From assembly GCF_040566695.1 (NCBI RefSeq), contig NZ_JBEXAE010000002.1, positions 248,001-312,000 of the forward strand: a stretch of 64,000 nucleotides of DNA, read 5' to 3'. This DNA is from Sediminicola arcticus. Its GTDB lineage: Bacteria; Bacteroidota; Bacteroidia; Flavobacteriales; Flavobacteriaceae. Under the pieces are notes generated by a model, which saw only the letters and a program-made list of their open reading frames with translations, had not been told where the DNA came from and did no database searches. A program made the translations under genes and the position numbers. Positions 54,401 to 63,241 of the stretch are shown here, piece by piece (position 1 is the first letter of the stretch; each line of letters opens with the position of its first letter).

Positions 54401-54811
54401 ATGATTCAAAGAATACAAACCATTTATTTATTAGTTGTCATCCTTTTGACTGGGGTTTTTCCTTTTTGGATTAATCTTTGGTCAGATGCCAGTGGTAATG
54501 AAATTTATGCTGCAAATGAAATTATGGTATCTTTGGTATTCTATGTGTCTGCGGTATTGGCATTAGTGTGCATTTTGCTATTTAAAAACAGAAAAAATCA
54601 ATTTGTAGTTAACAGGTTGAATATGATATTAAATATTTTTTTACTAGGATTATTCGTTTATCGATCGCTAAACTTATCCGGAGAAAGTAACATTTCTGAG
54701 AAGGGTATTGGGATGCTGATTCCTATCTTTTCTATCGTTTTTTTAGTATTGGCCAATAGGGCCATAAAAAAGGATGAGGATCTTATAAAATCTGTTGATC
54801 GTTTGCGTTAA
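54401..54811 (+). CDS. DUF4293 family membrane protein
   Basis: A 136-aa protein with four transmembrane segments (about 8-25, 43-61, 73-91, 104-120). It opens MIQRIQTIYLLVVILLTGVF and ends ANRAIKKDEDLIKSVDRLR, the hallmark of the DUF4293 family, found next to rho in many Bacteroidota. Function unknown. Confidence 0.93.
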   Translation: MIQRIQTIYLLVVILLTGVFPFWINLWSDASGNEIYAANEIMVSLVFYVSAVLALVCILLFKNRKNQFVVNRLNMILNIFLLGLFVYRSLNLSGESNISEKGIGMLIPIFSIVFLVLANRAIKKDEDLIKSVDRLR

Positions 54812-54840
54812 GCCTAACATTTTAGTTTTATTAGTGCGTT

Positions 54841-54867
54841 AAACCCGGGGTTGTTCCCGGGTTTTTT
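54841..54867. terminator. Terminator after the DUF4293 gene
   Basis: AAACCCGGG pairs with CCCGGGTTT around a six-base loop, followed by T on the plus strand; the opposing gene also ends here. Confidence 0.88.
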
Positions 54868-54888
54868 AATGGGTTAAAATCTCCAATC

Positions 54889-55389
54889 TTACGCCCCACG
54901 TTTACCTAATTCCACTATTTCCAGATCCTTTATATCTTTTCCATCAATAGTAAAACGCAACATAGTACGAATTGCATGAAACCCATGTTTTCCGCAGGCT
55001 CCTGGATTCATGTGTAGTAACTCTAATTTTTTGTCCCACATAACCTTTAAAATATGGGAGTGGCCTGTGATGAACAATTTTGGAGGATTTGCTTTGATCT
55101 CTTCCCGTATTCTTGGATTGTATTTGTTTGGATACCCACCAATATGGGTTATCCAAACGTCTACCCCTTCACATGTGAACCTATTGTCCAGAGGAAATTC
55201 GAGTTTTGCTTTGTAATCATCAATATTGCCATAAACGGCCCTAACGGGTTTGATGTTTTGTAGGGTATCCGTGACTTCCAATTGACCTATATCGCCGGCA
55301 TGCCAAATTTCATCTGCCTGTTGGGCATATTTTAATATGGCTTCGTCTATGTGGCTATGCGTGTCAGAAAGGAGTAAAATTCGAGTCAT
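54889..55389 (-). CDS. YfcE/MJ0936-type metallophosphoesterase
   Basis: A 166-aa calcineurin-like phosphodiesterase. The dinuclear metal site motifs are all present: LLSDTHSHI (6-14), WHAGDIGQ, AVYGNIDD, VWITHIGGYP and LFITGHSHI. Relatives hydrolyse model phosphodiesters; the natural substrate is unknown. Cytoplasmic. The 12-base gap to the truA ORF's first ATG is divergent, so the two promoters lie close together. Confidence 0.93.
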   Translation of the reverse strand: MTRILLLSDTHSHIDEAILKYAQQADEIWHAGDIGQLEVTDTLQNIKPVRAVYGNIDDYKAKLEFPLDNRFTCEGVDVWITHIGGYPNKYNPRIREEIKANPPKLFITGHSHILKVMWDKKLELLHMNPGACGKHGFHAIRTMLRFTIDGKDIKDLEIVELGKRGA

Positions 55390-55420
55390 AAAACTTAAAA
55401 TATGCTAAATTATGGTGCTG

Positions 55421-55455
55421 TTGGATTTCTGTTTGGGAGGATTAAGGTATCTTTG
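55421..55455 (+). promoter_or_regulatory. Promoter for truA
   Basis: TTG (55421-55423) and TATCTTTG (55448-55455), 24 bases apart. The start site would be near 55462, which places it after the first ATG of the open frame and so decides the truA start. Confidence 0.5.
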
Positions 55456-55479
55456 TCAACACAAAAATACAGTATTCGT

Positions 55480-56229
55480 TTGAGATATTTTGTTGCCTTT
55501 TCATACTTTGGGAAGTCTTACCATGGATGGCAAAAACAGCCCAATGCCTTAACGGTACAGCAGGTGATGGAAGAAAGTTTTTCTATCCTCCTAAGACAGC
55601 CGGTGGAATTGATGGGTGCGGGAAGAACTGATGCTGGCGTACATGCCAAACAAATGTATGCCCATTTTGAGGTAGATGGCTTAGAGGATAGGGAAGATCT
55701 TTGTTACCGAATGAATGCCTTTCTGCCTGATGATATTGCAATCGGTGGAATTTTTGAGGTTCCCAATGAAGCCCATGCGCGATTTGATGCCTTGGAAAGG
55801 ACCTATGAGTATTGGGTTGTGCAAGAAAAAAGTCCGTTTTTAATGGATTCGGCTCATTATATTAAATTTAAGTTGGATTTGGATAAGATGAACGAGGCAG
55901 CCTCTTTATTGATGAATTATACTGATTTTGAATGCTTTTCAAAATCAAATACTGATGTAAAAACCTACTTGTGTAAGTTAAAGCAGGCCGAATGGACTAT
56001 TCGGGGAAATGTTTTGGTTTTTACCATTTCAGCAGACCGATTTTTACGGAATATGGTTCGTGCAATTGTGGGTACACTAGTGGAGGTTGGTCTTGGCAAA
56101 TCCACTTTGGTAGACGTTGAGGAAATAATAAATAGTAAGGATAGGAGCAAGGCAGGGGTTTCTGTACCAGCAAAAGGGTTGTACCTGACAAAAGTGAGTT
56201 ATCCTTCGCATATAAAATTGAATTCATAA
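55480..56229 (+). CDS. truA: tRNA pseudouridine synthase A
   Basis: Makes pseudouridine at positions 38-40 of tRNA anticodon stems. Motifs are YFVAFSYFGKSYHGWQ, GAGRTDAGVHA (catalytic Asp), HARFDALERTYEYWV, TDFECFSKSN and DRFLRNMVRAIVGTLVEVG. The open frame extends to an ATG at 55402, but the first 26 codons look unlike the family and contain an exact -7 box. I prefer TTG 55480, which gives the usual RYFVAFSYFG opening and 249 aa. truA overlaps nothing and ends one base before the ABC exporter gene. Confidence 0.93.
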   Translation: MRYFVAFSYFGKSYHGWQKQPNALTVQQVMEESFSILLRQPVELMGAGRTDAGVHAKQMYAHFEVDGLEDREDLCYRMNAFLPDDIAIGGIFEVPNEAHARFDALERTYEYWVVQEKSPFLMDSAHYIKFKLDLDKMNEAASLLMNYTDFECFSKSNTDVKTYLCKLKQAEWTIRGNVLVFTISADRFLRNMVRAIVGTLVEVGLGKSTLVDVEEIINSKDRSKAGVSVPAKGLYLTKVSYPSHIKLNS

Positions 56230-56230
56230 T

Positions 56231-57997
56231 ATGGATAAAGATACAGGTAAAGCCTTTGATATGAGGTTGTTCAAGAGGTTGATGAGGCACACAAAGCCGT
56301 ATAGCACCACCTTTTACGGGGTAGCCTTCGCTGCGATTCTATTATCTGTATTCGCAGTATTGACCCCAATTCTGGTGGGTGATATTGTAGAGGTAGCCAT
56401 TAAAAACAAGGATGATGAAAAATTATTAAATTTAATTCTAATCATGTCTGCGGTTTTATTAGGTGAGGTGTTAAGTCAATTATCCTTTAATTATTATGCC
56501 AATTGGTTGGGGGAATCTGTTATTCGGGATATTCGAATAGCCCTATTTAAACACATGATTGGTTTTAGAATGAAATATTTTGACGGATCCTCTATTGGTG
56601 TATTGGTGACTAGGGCCGTGGCAGATATGCAGCGTATTGGCGAAATATTCAGCCAAGGCTTTTTTGTAATCGTATCAGATTTATTAAAGATGTTTGTGGT
56701 TGCAGGTGTGATGTTGGTCATGAATTGGAGGCTATCACTCATTGTTTTCGCCATCTTACCCTTGTTGTTATATGCAACCCGATTATTTCAGAAAGCCATG
56801 AAAGTGGCTTTTATAGAAGTGAGGGCAGAAGTTTCCAATCTAAATTCTTTTGTTCAGGAGCGACTTACTGGAATGAAAATAGTTCAACTGTTCAATAGAG
56901 AAAAATTGGAGCGTGAAAAATTCCGTGAAATTAACGAGAAGCATCAGAATGCTTGGTTAAAAACAGTTTGGTACAACTCTGTCTTTTTTCCAATTGCAGA
57001 AATTGTTTCGTCTATTACTATAGGACTTATAGTTTGGTACGGAGGGGTACAGAATGTAACAGGAATTAGTCAAGAAGAATATGGCACTATTTTTTCCTTT
57101 ATTTTGTTGTCACAGATGCTATTTAGGCCATTACGACAAATAGCGGATAAGTTCAATACGCTGCAGATGGGAATGGTAGCTGCAAATAGGGTCTTTAAAA
57201 TTTTGGATGCCAATAGCTCCATAGAAGACAATGGTGAGATGGAGATGAAAAAAGTACAAGGCAATATATCCTTCCAAGATGTTCGTTTCGGTTATTTGGA
57301 GGATGAAGAAGTACTTCACGGTATCTCGTTTGAGGTAAAAGCTGGAGAGACCATTGCCATTGTTGGGGCAACAGGAGCAGGTAAGTCGACCATCATCAAT
57401 TTGCTGAACAGGTTCTATGAGATAAATTCAGGTACTATAGCCATTGATGGTTTAGATATTAAAACGTTTAAGTTGTCCTCACTAAGGACCAAAATAGCCG
57501 TGGTATTGCAGGATGTTTTCCTTTTTGCGGATACAATCGCCAATAACATCTCTTTAAAGGATAAATCAATTTCACTTGAAACTATTGAACAAGCCGCAAA
57601 ACAAATAGGAGTACATGAATTTATTTCCAGTTTGCCGGGAGGATATCAATATAACGTAAGAGAAAGGGGCTCCATGTTATCCAGTGGCCAGCGACAGTTA
57701 ATAGCATTTCTTAGGGCCTATGTTAGCAATCCAAGTATTTTGGTTCTGGACGAAGCCACGTCCTCTGTAGATACCTATTCAGAGCAACTTATTCAGAAGG
57801 CAACGGAAAAAATTACAGAAGGAAGAACATCTATTATCATAGCCCATCGCTTGGCTACTATTAAGAAGGCTGATAAAATATTTGTTATGGATGCAGGGGA
57901 AATTATTGAGACTGGCACGCATCAGGAATTGTTAAAAAAAGGCGGTTATTATAAAAACTTGTACGAAGCTCAATTCTTGGCGGAGGAAGTAGCTTAA
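56231..57997 (+). CDS. ABC exporter, MsbA-like (fused permease and ATPase)
   Basis: A 588-aa half-transporter. Six transmembrane helices occupy about residues 28-320 (LLSVFAVLTPILVGDIVEVA, LMVGMNW-type helices), and the ATPase follows: Walker A GATGAGKST, Q-loop VLQDVFLFADT, signature LSSGQRQL, Walker B ILVLDEATSSVD, H-loop AHRLAT. It should work as a homodimer exporting lipids or drugs; MsbA or a multidrug pump are both possible. It starts one base after truA, so the two are co-transcribed. Its stop codon lies one base from that of cdaA on the other strand, with no terminator hairpin between. Confidence 0.93.
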   Translation: MDKDTGKAFDMRLFKRLMRHTKPYSTTFYGVAFAAILLSVFAVLTPILVGDIVEVAIKNKDDEKLLNLILIMSAVLLGEVLSQLSFNYYANWLGESVIRDIRIALFKHMIGFRMKYFDGSSIGVLVTRAVADMQRIGEIFSQGFFVIVSDLLKMFVVAGVMLVMNWRLSLIVFAILPLLLYATRLFQKAMKVAFIEVRAEVSNLNSFVQERLTGMKIVQLFNREKLEREKFREINEKHQNAWLKTVWYNSVFFPIAEIVSSITIGLIVWYGGVQNVTGISQEEYGTIFSFILLSQMLFRPLRQIADKFNTLQMGMVAANRVFKILDANSSIEDNGEMEMKKVQGNISFQDVRFGYLEDEEVLHGISFEVKAGETIAIVGATGAGKSTIINLLNRFYEINSGTIAIDGLDIKTFKLSSLRTKIAVVLQDVFLFADTIANNISLKDKSISLETIEQAAKQIGVHEFISSLPGGYQYNVRERGSMLSSGQRQLIAFLRAYVSNPSILVLDEATSSVDTYSEQLIQKATEKITEGRTSIIIAHRLATIKKADKIFVMDAGEIIETGTHQELLKKGGYYKNLYEAQFLAEEVA

Positions 57998-57998
57998 T

Positions 57999-58829
57999 CT
58001 AGTAAATAAGATCGTTTTTTATTACGCTTGTCAATTCTGTCAAATCCTTAAATAGTGTAAACTCACCGTTTTTTATATAGGAAATGGTTCCCGTTTCCTC
58101 ACTCACCACAAGTGCTAAGGCATCTGTTTTTTCTGTAATACCCACTGCGGCTCTATGGCGCAATCCAAAGCGTAGAGGAATTGTGCGCTCATTTGAAACG
58201 GGCAATATGACCCTAGTAGCCACAATAAAATTATTTTGGATAACGGCGGCTCCGTCGTGTAATGGACTGTTCTTATAAAAGATACTTTCTATAATGGGCT
58301 GGGTGACCTCTATATTCATTTTATCACCAGATGATTTAACAAAATCCAAAGAGTTATTGCGTTCTATGACAATGATTGCCCCTGTTTTGGAAGAGCTCAT
58401 TCTGTCACATGCCCCTATTATGGCTTCCACATCAATTTCGGTAGTTAGAGCTTCTTGTTTTAGAAATTTAAATTGGCGTAGAAAATTTCGTTTGGATGCA
58501 AAATTCGTAGACCCTACCATTAATAGGAACTTTCGTATCTCTTGTTGGAATACTATAATCAGTGCTATAAGGCCTATATTCATGAAGCCTCCTACCATGC
58601 TACTGATCATTTTCATTTCCACCAGTTCTGTTAATTTCCATAGTGCCCAGACAATGACTATTCCAATGAAAATATTTATGGCTACCGTACCACGGACCAA
58701 TTTGTAGATATAGAAAAGGAGTATAGCTACAAGTATGATGTCCAAAAAATCTGTAATCTTAAAATCTAGAAAATTTAAAAAATCCAATGCAGCTGTTTTT
58801 TGTAAAAATAGGAAAAATAGGTGAACCAA
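57999..58829 (-). CDS. cdaA: Diadenylate cyclase CdaA
   Basis: Makes the second messenger c-di-AMP from two ATP. Three membrane helices lie at the N-terminus (about 28-95, with LVAILLFYIYKLVRGTVAIN). The DAC domain follows, with the active-site motifs SPLHDGAAVIQ and LRFGLRHRAAVGI. The open frame starts with TTG 58829, 13 bases after folP; a second TTG at 58787 would give the common opening DFLNFLDFKITDFLD. No ATG precedes either, so the start is uncertain. folP-cdaA forms a minus-strand operon. No CdaR or GlmM is adjacent, unlike in Firmicutes. Confidence 0.93.
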   Translation of the reverse strand: MVHLFFLFLQKTAALDFLNFLDFKITDFLDIILVAILLFYIYKLVRGTVAINIFIGIVIVWALWKLTELVEMKMISSMVGGFMNIGLIALIIVFQQEIRKFLLMVGSTNFASKRNFLRQFKFLKQEALTTEIDVEAIIGACDRMSSSKTGAIIVIERNNSLDFVKSSGDKMNIEVTQPIIESIFYKNSPLHDGAAVIQNNFIVATRVILPVSNERTIPLRFGLRHRAAVGITEKTDALALVVSEETGTISYIKNGEFTLFKDLTELTSVIKNDLIY

Positions 58830-58842
58830 AAATCGCTTGTAT

Positions 58843-59664
58843 TTATAGGAATGCTTGGTTCAGTTTAACGCATTCCATGGCTTCTTTTACATCATGAACC
58901 CTTAGAATGTTAGCTCCTCTGTTTAGAGCTACCATGTTCAAGGCTGTTGTTCCGTTGAGGGCCCCTTTGGCATCGGTACCTAAAATTTTATAGATCATAG
59001 ATTTTCTGCTCAATCCTGCTAAAATAGGTAGATCTAATAATTGTAAAAGGTCCATTTTCTGCAAGAGTTCATAGTTTTGTGCTACCGTTTTGGCGAATCC
59101 AAAACCGGGATCTATAATGAGATCATTAATTTTTAGCACCCTTGCAGCCGCAACCCTTTCGGAAAAATAAAATAAGATATCTTTCATTAAGTCTTCATAG
59201 GATGTTTCTTGTTGCATGGTTTGTGGAGTGCCCTTCAGGTGCATCATAATGTATGGGACCTGATGATCTGCCACTGCTTTGAGCATGTTTGCGTCCATTT
59301 TGCCTGCAGAAATATCATTGATCATGGCTGCACCTCTATCCAGGCATTGGTGAGCTACCTCTGCCCTGAAAGTGTCTATAGATAACAATATTTGAGGAAA
59401 TTCCTTCAGTAGTAGTTCCACTATGGGAATAATCCTACCTAACTCTTCTTCTTGTGATACATGGGTAGCACCAGGTTTAGAACTATAAGAGCCAACATCT
59501 ATGAATATAGCCCCATCCTCTATCATTTGCTCAGTCTTTTCTAATATCACTTTCTCGTGCTTATACATACCACCATCAAAAAAAGAATCTGGGGTAATAT
59601 TTAAAATCCCCATTACTTTTGGGATATTTAGGTCTATTAAGTTTCCTTTGCAGTTAATGGTCAT
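58843..59664 (-). CDS. folP: Dihydropteroate synthase
   Basis: Joins p-aminobenzoate to dihydropterin pyrophosphate in folate synthesis; target of sulfonamides. The 273-aa TIM-barrel protein has MGILNITPDSFFDGGMY, FIDVGSYSSKPGATHVSQEE, LLSIDTFRAEVA, INDISAGKMD, LIIDPGFGFAKT, LAGLSRKSMIYKIL and a C-terminal ILRVHDVKEAMEC. It is the first gene of the folP-cdaA unit, divergent from the DUF1599 gene. Confidence 0.97.
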   Translation of the reverse strand: MTINCKGNLIDLNIPKVMGILNITPDSFFDGGMYKHEKVILEKTEQMIEDGAIFIDVGSYSSKPGATHVSQEEELGRIIPIVELLLKEFPQILLSIDTFRAEVAHQCLDRGAAMINDISAGKMDANMLKAVADHQVPYIMMHLKGTPQTMQQETSYEDLMKDILFYFSERVAAARVLKINDLIIDPGFGFAKTVAQNYELLQKMDLLQLLDLPILAGLSRKSMIYKILGTDAKGALNGTTALNMVALNRGANILRVHDVKEAMECVKLNQAFL

Positions 59665-59768
59665 AGGGTTAAAATAAAAAAGACTTGTAGTTTAAAAGGT
59701 AAGTTTGATCCGTGAACTTTGAACAATTAAAAATTTTAAGCGAAATTTACACAAATTAGAAATACTAC

Positions 59769-60320
59769 ATGCAGCAAACCTCAGAACAATACGATGCGGT
59801 CGTAAAAATTTGTCGAGATCTGTTTTTAAATAAGATGAAGGATTATGGGTGTGCCTGGCGTATTTTGCGACTCCCTTCATTGACAGATCAGATATATATA
59901 AAAGCCCTAAGGATTCGAGGATTACAAGAAAATGAGGTCAGAAAGGTAGAGGAAGACGAAAAATCTGAGTTCATAGGAATCATCAATTATTCCATTATGG
60001 CTCTTGTTCAAATTGAAAAGGGCATAGTAGAACAGCCCGATCTTTCTAGTGAAGAGGCACTTTTCTTATACAATAGGCATATAGATGCCACCAAATCCCT
60101 CATGGAGGACAAAAATCATGATTATGGGGAGGCCTGGAGAGAAATGAGGGTGAGTTCTCTTACGGATCTGATTCTCCAAAAGTTGTTGCGCGTAAAACAA
60201 ATAGAGGATAATAAAGGTAAAACTTTGGTGAGCGAAGGTATAGGTGCTAATTATCAGGACATGATTAATTATTCCATTTTTGCCATGATATTATTGGAAT
60301 CCAAGGACGAATACAATTAG
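59769..60320 (+). CDS. DUF1599 protein with two internal copies
   Basis: A 183-aa soluble helical protein made of two similar halves: DYGCAWR (25-31), SLTD (37-40), INYSI (72-76), then DYGEAWR (118-124), SLTD (130-133), INYSI (166-170), an offset of about 93 residues. The family is DUF1599; I recall it also under the name nucleotide-modification-associated domain 1, from memory. It sits first in a plus-strand run with the BT_3928 gene, tpiA and prmA. Its job in that setting is unknown. Confidence 0.88.
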   Translation: MQQTSEQYDAVVKICRDLFLNKMKDYGCAWRILRLPSLTDQIYIKALRIRGLQENEVRKVEEDEKSEFIGIINYSIMALVQIEKGIVEQPDLSSEEALFLYNRHIDATKSLMEDKNHDYGEAWREMRVSSLTDLILQKLLRVKQIEDNKGKTLVSEGIGANYQDMINYSIFAMILLESKDEYN

Positions 60321-60333
60321 GTTATATAATTAT

Positions 60334-61431
60334 ATGAAATATTTAGTAGGGTTTAGTCGAATTTTTGTTGGCATATTATTTATTATAAGTGGTCTTATAA
60401 AATTAAACGACCCTGTGGGTTTCTCTTTCAAGTTGGAGGAATATTTTAGCCAAGGAGTCCTTGATTTACCTTTTCTGATGCCATATGCTCTGGCTATTTC
60501 TATTTTCGTGGTTATTTTGGAGGTTGTTTTGGGGATCATGCTCTTGGTAGGATTCAAAGTAAAATTTACGGTTTGGAGTCTCTTGCTTATGATTGTGTTT
60601 TTCACGTTCCTAACTTTCTATTCGGCTTATTTCAATAAGGTAACAGATTGTGGGTGCTTTGGGGATGCTATAAAACTTACGCCTTGGGAATCTTTTACTA
60701 AGGATATAGTTTTATTGATTCTCATTGTGATCCTGTTTTTCGGAACCAAACATATAAAATCAATATTTGGGAAAAAAGTGCAGTCAATCATCATATTGGT
60801 GACTATTGTAGCCTGCGGATTATTCGCAAATTATGTACTGAACCATTTACCTGCCAAAGATTTTAGGCCTTATAAAATAGGAGTTAATATAAAGGAAGGG
60901 ATGACCGTTCCAGACGATGCACCAAAAGCAATATATGATTATGCGTGGAGATTTATGGTGAATGGGGAGGAAAAAGTTATAGTGACCAATGGAGGTTACC
61001 CAGCGGTAGACGGGGAGTTTGTAGATGTTGAAACCACAGAGATTCAAAAAGGGTATGAACCTCCCATTCACGATTTTACGATTGAGAAAGATGGGGAAGA
61101 TAGGGCTGAAACTCTATTAGCCGATGATAAATTAGTTATGGTTATTGCCTATGACTTGGCAAAAAGTAACTTAAATGCTTTTTTTGACATTAAAAAAGTT
61201 ACTGATAGGGCAATGAATAAGGGGTATAAGGTTATCGGAATGTCGGCATCGAATGAACAATTCACTAATATGATCATTGATGAATATCAATTAAATTTTG
61301 ATTTTTATTTTACGGATGAAACGGCTTTAAAAACTATTGTTCGTTCCAACCCGGCGGTGCTGGTCCTTAAAAAAGGTACCATAGAACAGAAAGTGCATTA
61401 TAAGGATCTAGAAAGTTTAATTTTCAATTAG
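60334..61431 (+). CDS. BT_3928 family protein: DoxX-type membrane domain with a thioredoxin-like tail
   Basis: A 365-aa protein. Residues 1-150 are a DoxX/MauE-like four-helix membrane domain: RIFVGILFIISGLIKLNDPV at the start, then GFSFKLEEYFSQ and VTDCGCFGDAIKLTPWESF with a CxC. A further helix near 150-170 is followed by a periplasmic tail of about 190 residues. Its last 90 residues (GYKVIGMSASNEQFTNMIID, NFDFYFTDETALKTIVRSNP, AVLVLKKGTIEQKVHY) resemble a thioredoxin fold without a CxxC. It starts 13 bases after DUF1599 and precedes tpiA by 21. Role unknown; a redox function is inferred. Confidence 0.88.
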   Translation: MKYLVGFSRIFVGILFIISGLIKLNDPVGFSFKLEEYFSQGVLDLPFLMPYALAISIFVVILEVVLGIMLLVGFKVKFTVWSLLLMIVFFTFLTFYSAYFNKVTDCGCFGDAIKLTPWESFTKDIVLLILIVILFFGTKHIKSIFGKKVQSIIILVTIVACGLFANYVLNHLPAKDFRPYKIGVNIKEGMTVPDDAPKAIYDYAWRFMVNGEEKVIVTNGGYPAVDGEFVDVETTEIQKGYEPPIHDFTIEKDGEDRAETLLADDKLVMVIAYDLAKSNLNAFFDIKKVTDRAMNKGYKVIGMSASNEQFTNMIIDEYQLNFDFYFTDETALKTIVRSNPAVLVLKKGTIEQKVHYKDLESLIFN

Positions 61432-61452
61432 GAATAGTTAAAATAGAATAGG

Positions 61453-62202
61453 ATGAGAAGTAAAATAGTTGCAGGGAATTGGAAGATGAACAAAAACCAT
61501 AAAGAAACGGAGTCGCTGCTTACAGAATTATCAGCAAAACTGCCTGATACCAGTGCCGAGGTCATGGTAGCTCCAACTTTTGTGAATTTAGCCTCGGCAG
61601 CGGAGCACATGGAGTCATCTGCCATTGAAGTGATAGCCCAAAACATGCATTTTGCTGAGAATGGCGCTTTTACTGGTGAAATATCTGCGGACATGCTTTT
61701 GAATATTGGAGTAGATACAGTAATAATAGGACATTCGGAAAGAAGGGCCTATTTTGGAGAAACTGATGAAATATTGGCTAAAAAAGTGGTTGCGGGTCTA
61801 GGAAAGAACATGCGAATTATGTTTTGCTTTGGAGAAGAGCTGCAAGATCGTAAAGCTGGGAATCATTTTAAGGTAGTGGCTAGTCAATTAAAAAATGCAT
61901 TGTTTGGATTGCCTGCTAGTGCATGGACCAAAATAATATTAGCATATGAGCCTGTTTGGGCTATTGGTACTGGGGAAACAGCCTCTGCTGAACAGGCGCA
62001 AGAAATGCATGCATTTATACGTAATACCTTAACAGAGACTTACGATGCAAAAATAGCCAACAACGTATCAATTCTTTATGGAGGAAGTGTAAAGCCGGGC
62101 AATGCCGTTGAAATATTTTCCAAGCCAGATGTGGATGGAGGATTAATTGGTGGTGCTGCGTTGGTAGTAGATGATTTTATTGCGATTATTAAGGCTATTT
62201 AA
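61453..62202 (+). CDS. tpiA: Triosephosphate isomerase
   Basis: Interconverts dihydroxyacetone phosphate and glyceraldehyde 3-phosphate in glycolysis. The 249-aa TIM barrel has GNWKMNKN (substrate Lys), IGHSERRAYFGE (catalytic His), ILAYEPVWAIGTGETAS (catalytic Glu and the flexible loop) and LYGGSVKPGNA. It starts 21 bases after the BT_3928 gene and is followed by a probable terminator before prmA. Confidence 0.98.
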   Translation: MRSKIVAGNWKMNKNHKETESLLTELSAKLPDTSAEVMVAPTFVNLASAAEHMESSAIEVIAQNMHFAENGAFTGEISADMLLNIGVDTVIIGHSERRAYFGETDEILAKKVVAGLGKNMRIMFCFGEELQDRKAGNHFKVVASQLKNALFGLPASAWTKIILAYEPVWAIGTGETASAEQAQEMHAFIRNTLTETYDAKIANNVSILYGGSVKPGNAVEIFSKPDVDGGLIGGAALVVDDFIAIIKAI

Positions 62203-62235
62203 TTAAATCAAGAATATAAAATATTGTACTAATAA

Positions 62236-62269
62236 GAAGGGGATTTCTGCCAAGGAATTCCCTTTCTTT
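62236..62269 (+). terminator. Probable terminator between tpiA and prmA
   Basis: AAGGGGATTTC can pair with GGAATTCCCTT (one mismatch) and is followed by TCTTTAA. It could be partial, letting some transcription through to prmA. Confidence 0.5.
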
Positions 62270-62284
62270 AATAATAGATCCAGT

Positions 62285-63127
62285 ATGCAGAACAACAATT
62301 ACATAGAGTATACCTTTACTGTGAGTCCATTGCAGCCAGCAACGGATATTTTAATTGCCCAATTGGGTGAGATTGGGTTTGAAAGCTTTGTGGAAACCGA
62401 AGTAGGCGCATTGGCCTACATTAAAAAGGAAGATTGGTCTGATGATATGATAGCTTCCATACAAATCTTGTACAATCCCAACTTCGATATAGATTATAAA
62501 ATCATCGAAATTGAGCAGGAAAATTGGAATGCTACCTGGGAGCAAAATTTTAATCCTATACAGGTTGGAGATGCTTGTGTGGTACGTGCCCCTTTTCACG
62601 AAAAGCCAGATGTTACCTATGACATAATTATAGAACCCAAGATGAGTTTTGGAACTGGACATCATGAAACCACCTACATGATGATGCAACATATTCTCAA
62701 TCATGATTTTACTAGTAAGTCGGTATTGGACATGGGGAGTGGCACAGGTGTATTGGCCATTTTGGCAGCTATGAAGGGTGCTTCTCCAGTGGAGGCTATA
62801 GATATTGATAATTGGTGCTATCTAAATGCTTTAGAAAATGTGGAGCGCAACCATCATCCAGAAATAAAAGTGATCGAAGGGGATGCCAGTCTCCTGGAAG
62901 GAAGAAAGTACGACATCATCATCGCAAATATTAATAGGAATATTCTACTGGAAGATATTCCAACTTATGTCAGTTGTTTGAATACCAATGGGTTGTTATT
63001 TTTAAGCGGATTTTATTCCGAGGATATACCCGTCATTTTAGATAAGTGTAAGGAGGTAGGGCTTTTGTTTGAGAATAATCTTGAGAGAAACAATTGGGTG
63101 GCTGTAAAATTTAAATGTATTTCATAA
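62285..63127 (+). CDS. prmA: Ribosomal protein L11 methyltransferase
   Basis: Trimethylates ribosomal protein L11 using S-adenosylmethionine. The 280-aa protein has the L11-recognition N-terminal part (LIAQLGEIGFESFVETEVGA), PKMSFGTGHHETTYMM, SAM motif I SVLDMGSGTGVLAILAAMKG, the acidic AIDIDNW and IIIANINRNILLEDI. It stands 82 bases after tpiA. clpS, often next in this phylum, is not seen; a metalloprotease gene follows instead. Confidence 0.96.
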   Translation: MQNNNYIEYTFTVSPLQPATDILIAQLGEIGFESFVETEVGALAYIKKEDWSDDMIASIQILYNPNFDIDYKIIEIEQENWNATWEQNFNPIQVGDACVVRAPFHEKPDVTYDIIIEPKMSFGTGHHETTYMMMQHILNHDFTSKSVLDMGSGTGVLAILAAMKGASPVEAIDIDNWCYLNALENVERNHHPEIKVIEGDASLLEGRKYDIIIANINRNILLEDIPTYVSCLNTNGLLFLSGFYSEDIPVILDKCKEVGLLFENNLERNNWVAVKFKCIS

Positions 63128-63241
63128 ATTTTAAGAGTAAATAATCGGTTTTATAATTAAATATAGTATATTTCTGTGTTTATTGTAAGTTAATACTTAC
63201 TTATGTAAACTATAGATTAATTTAATTACAAAAAAATTATT

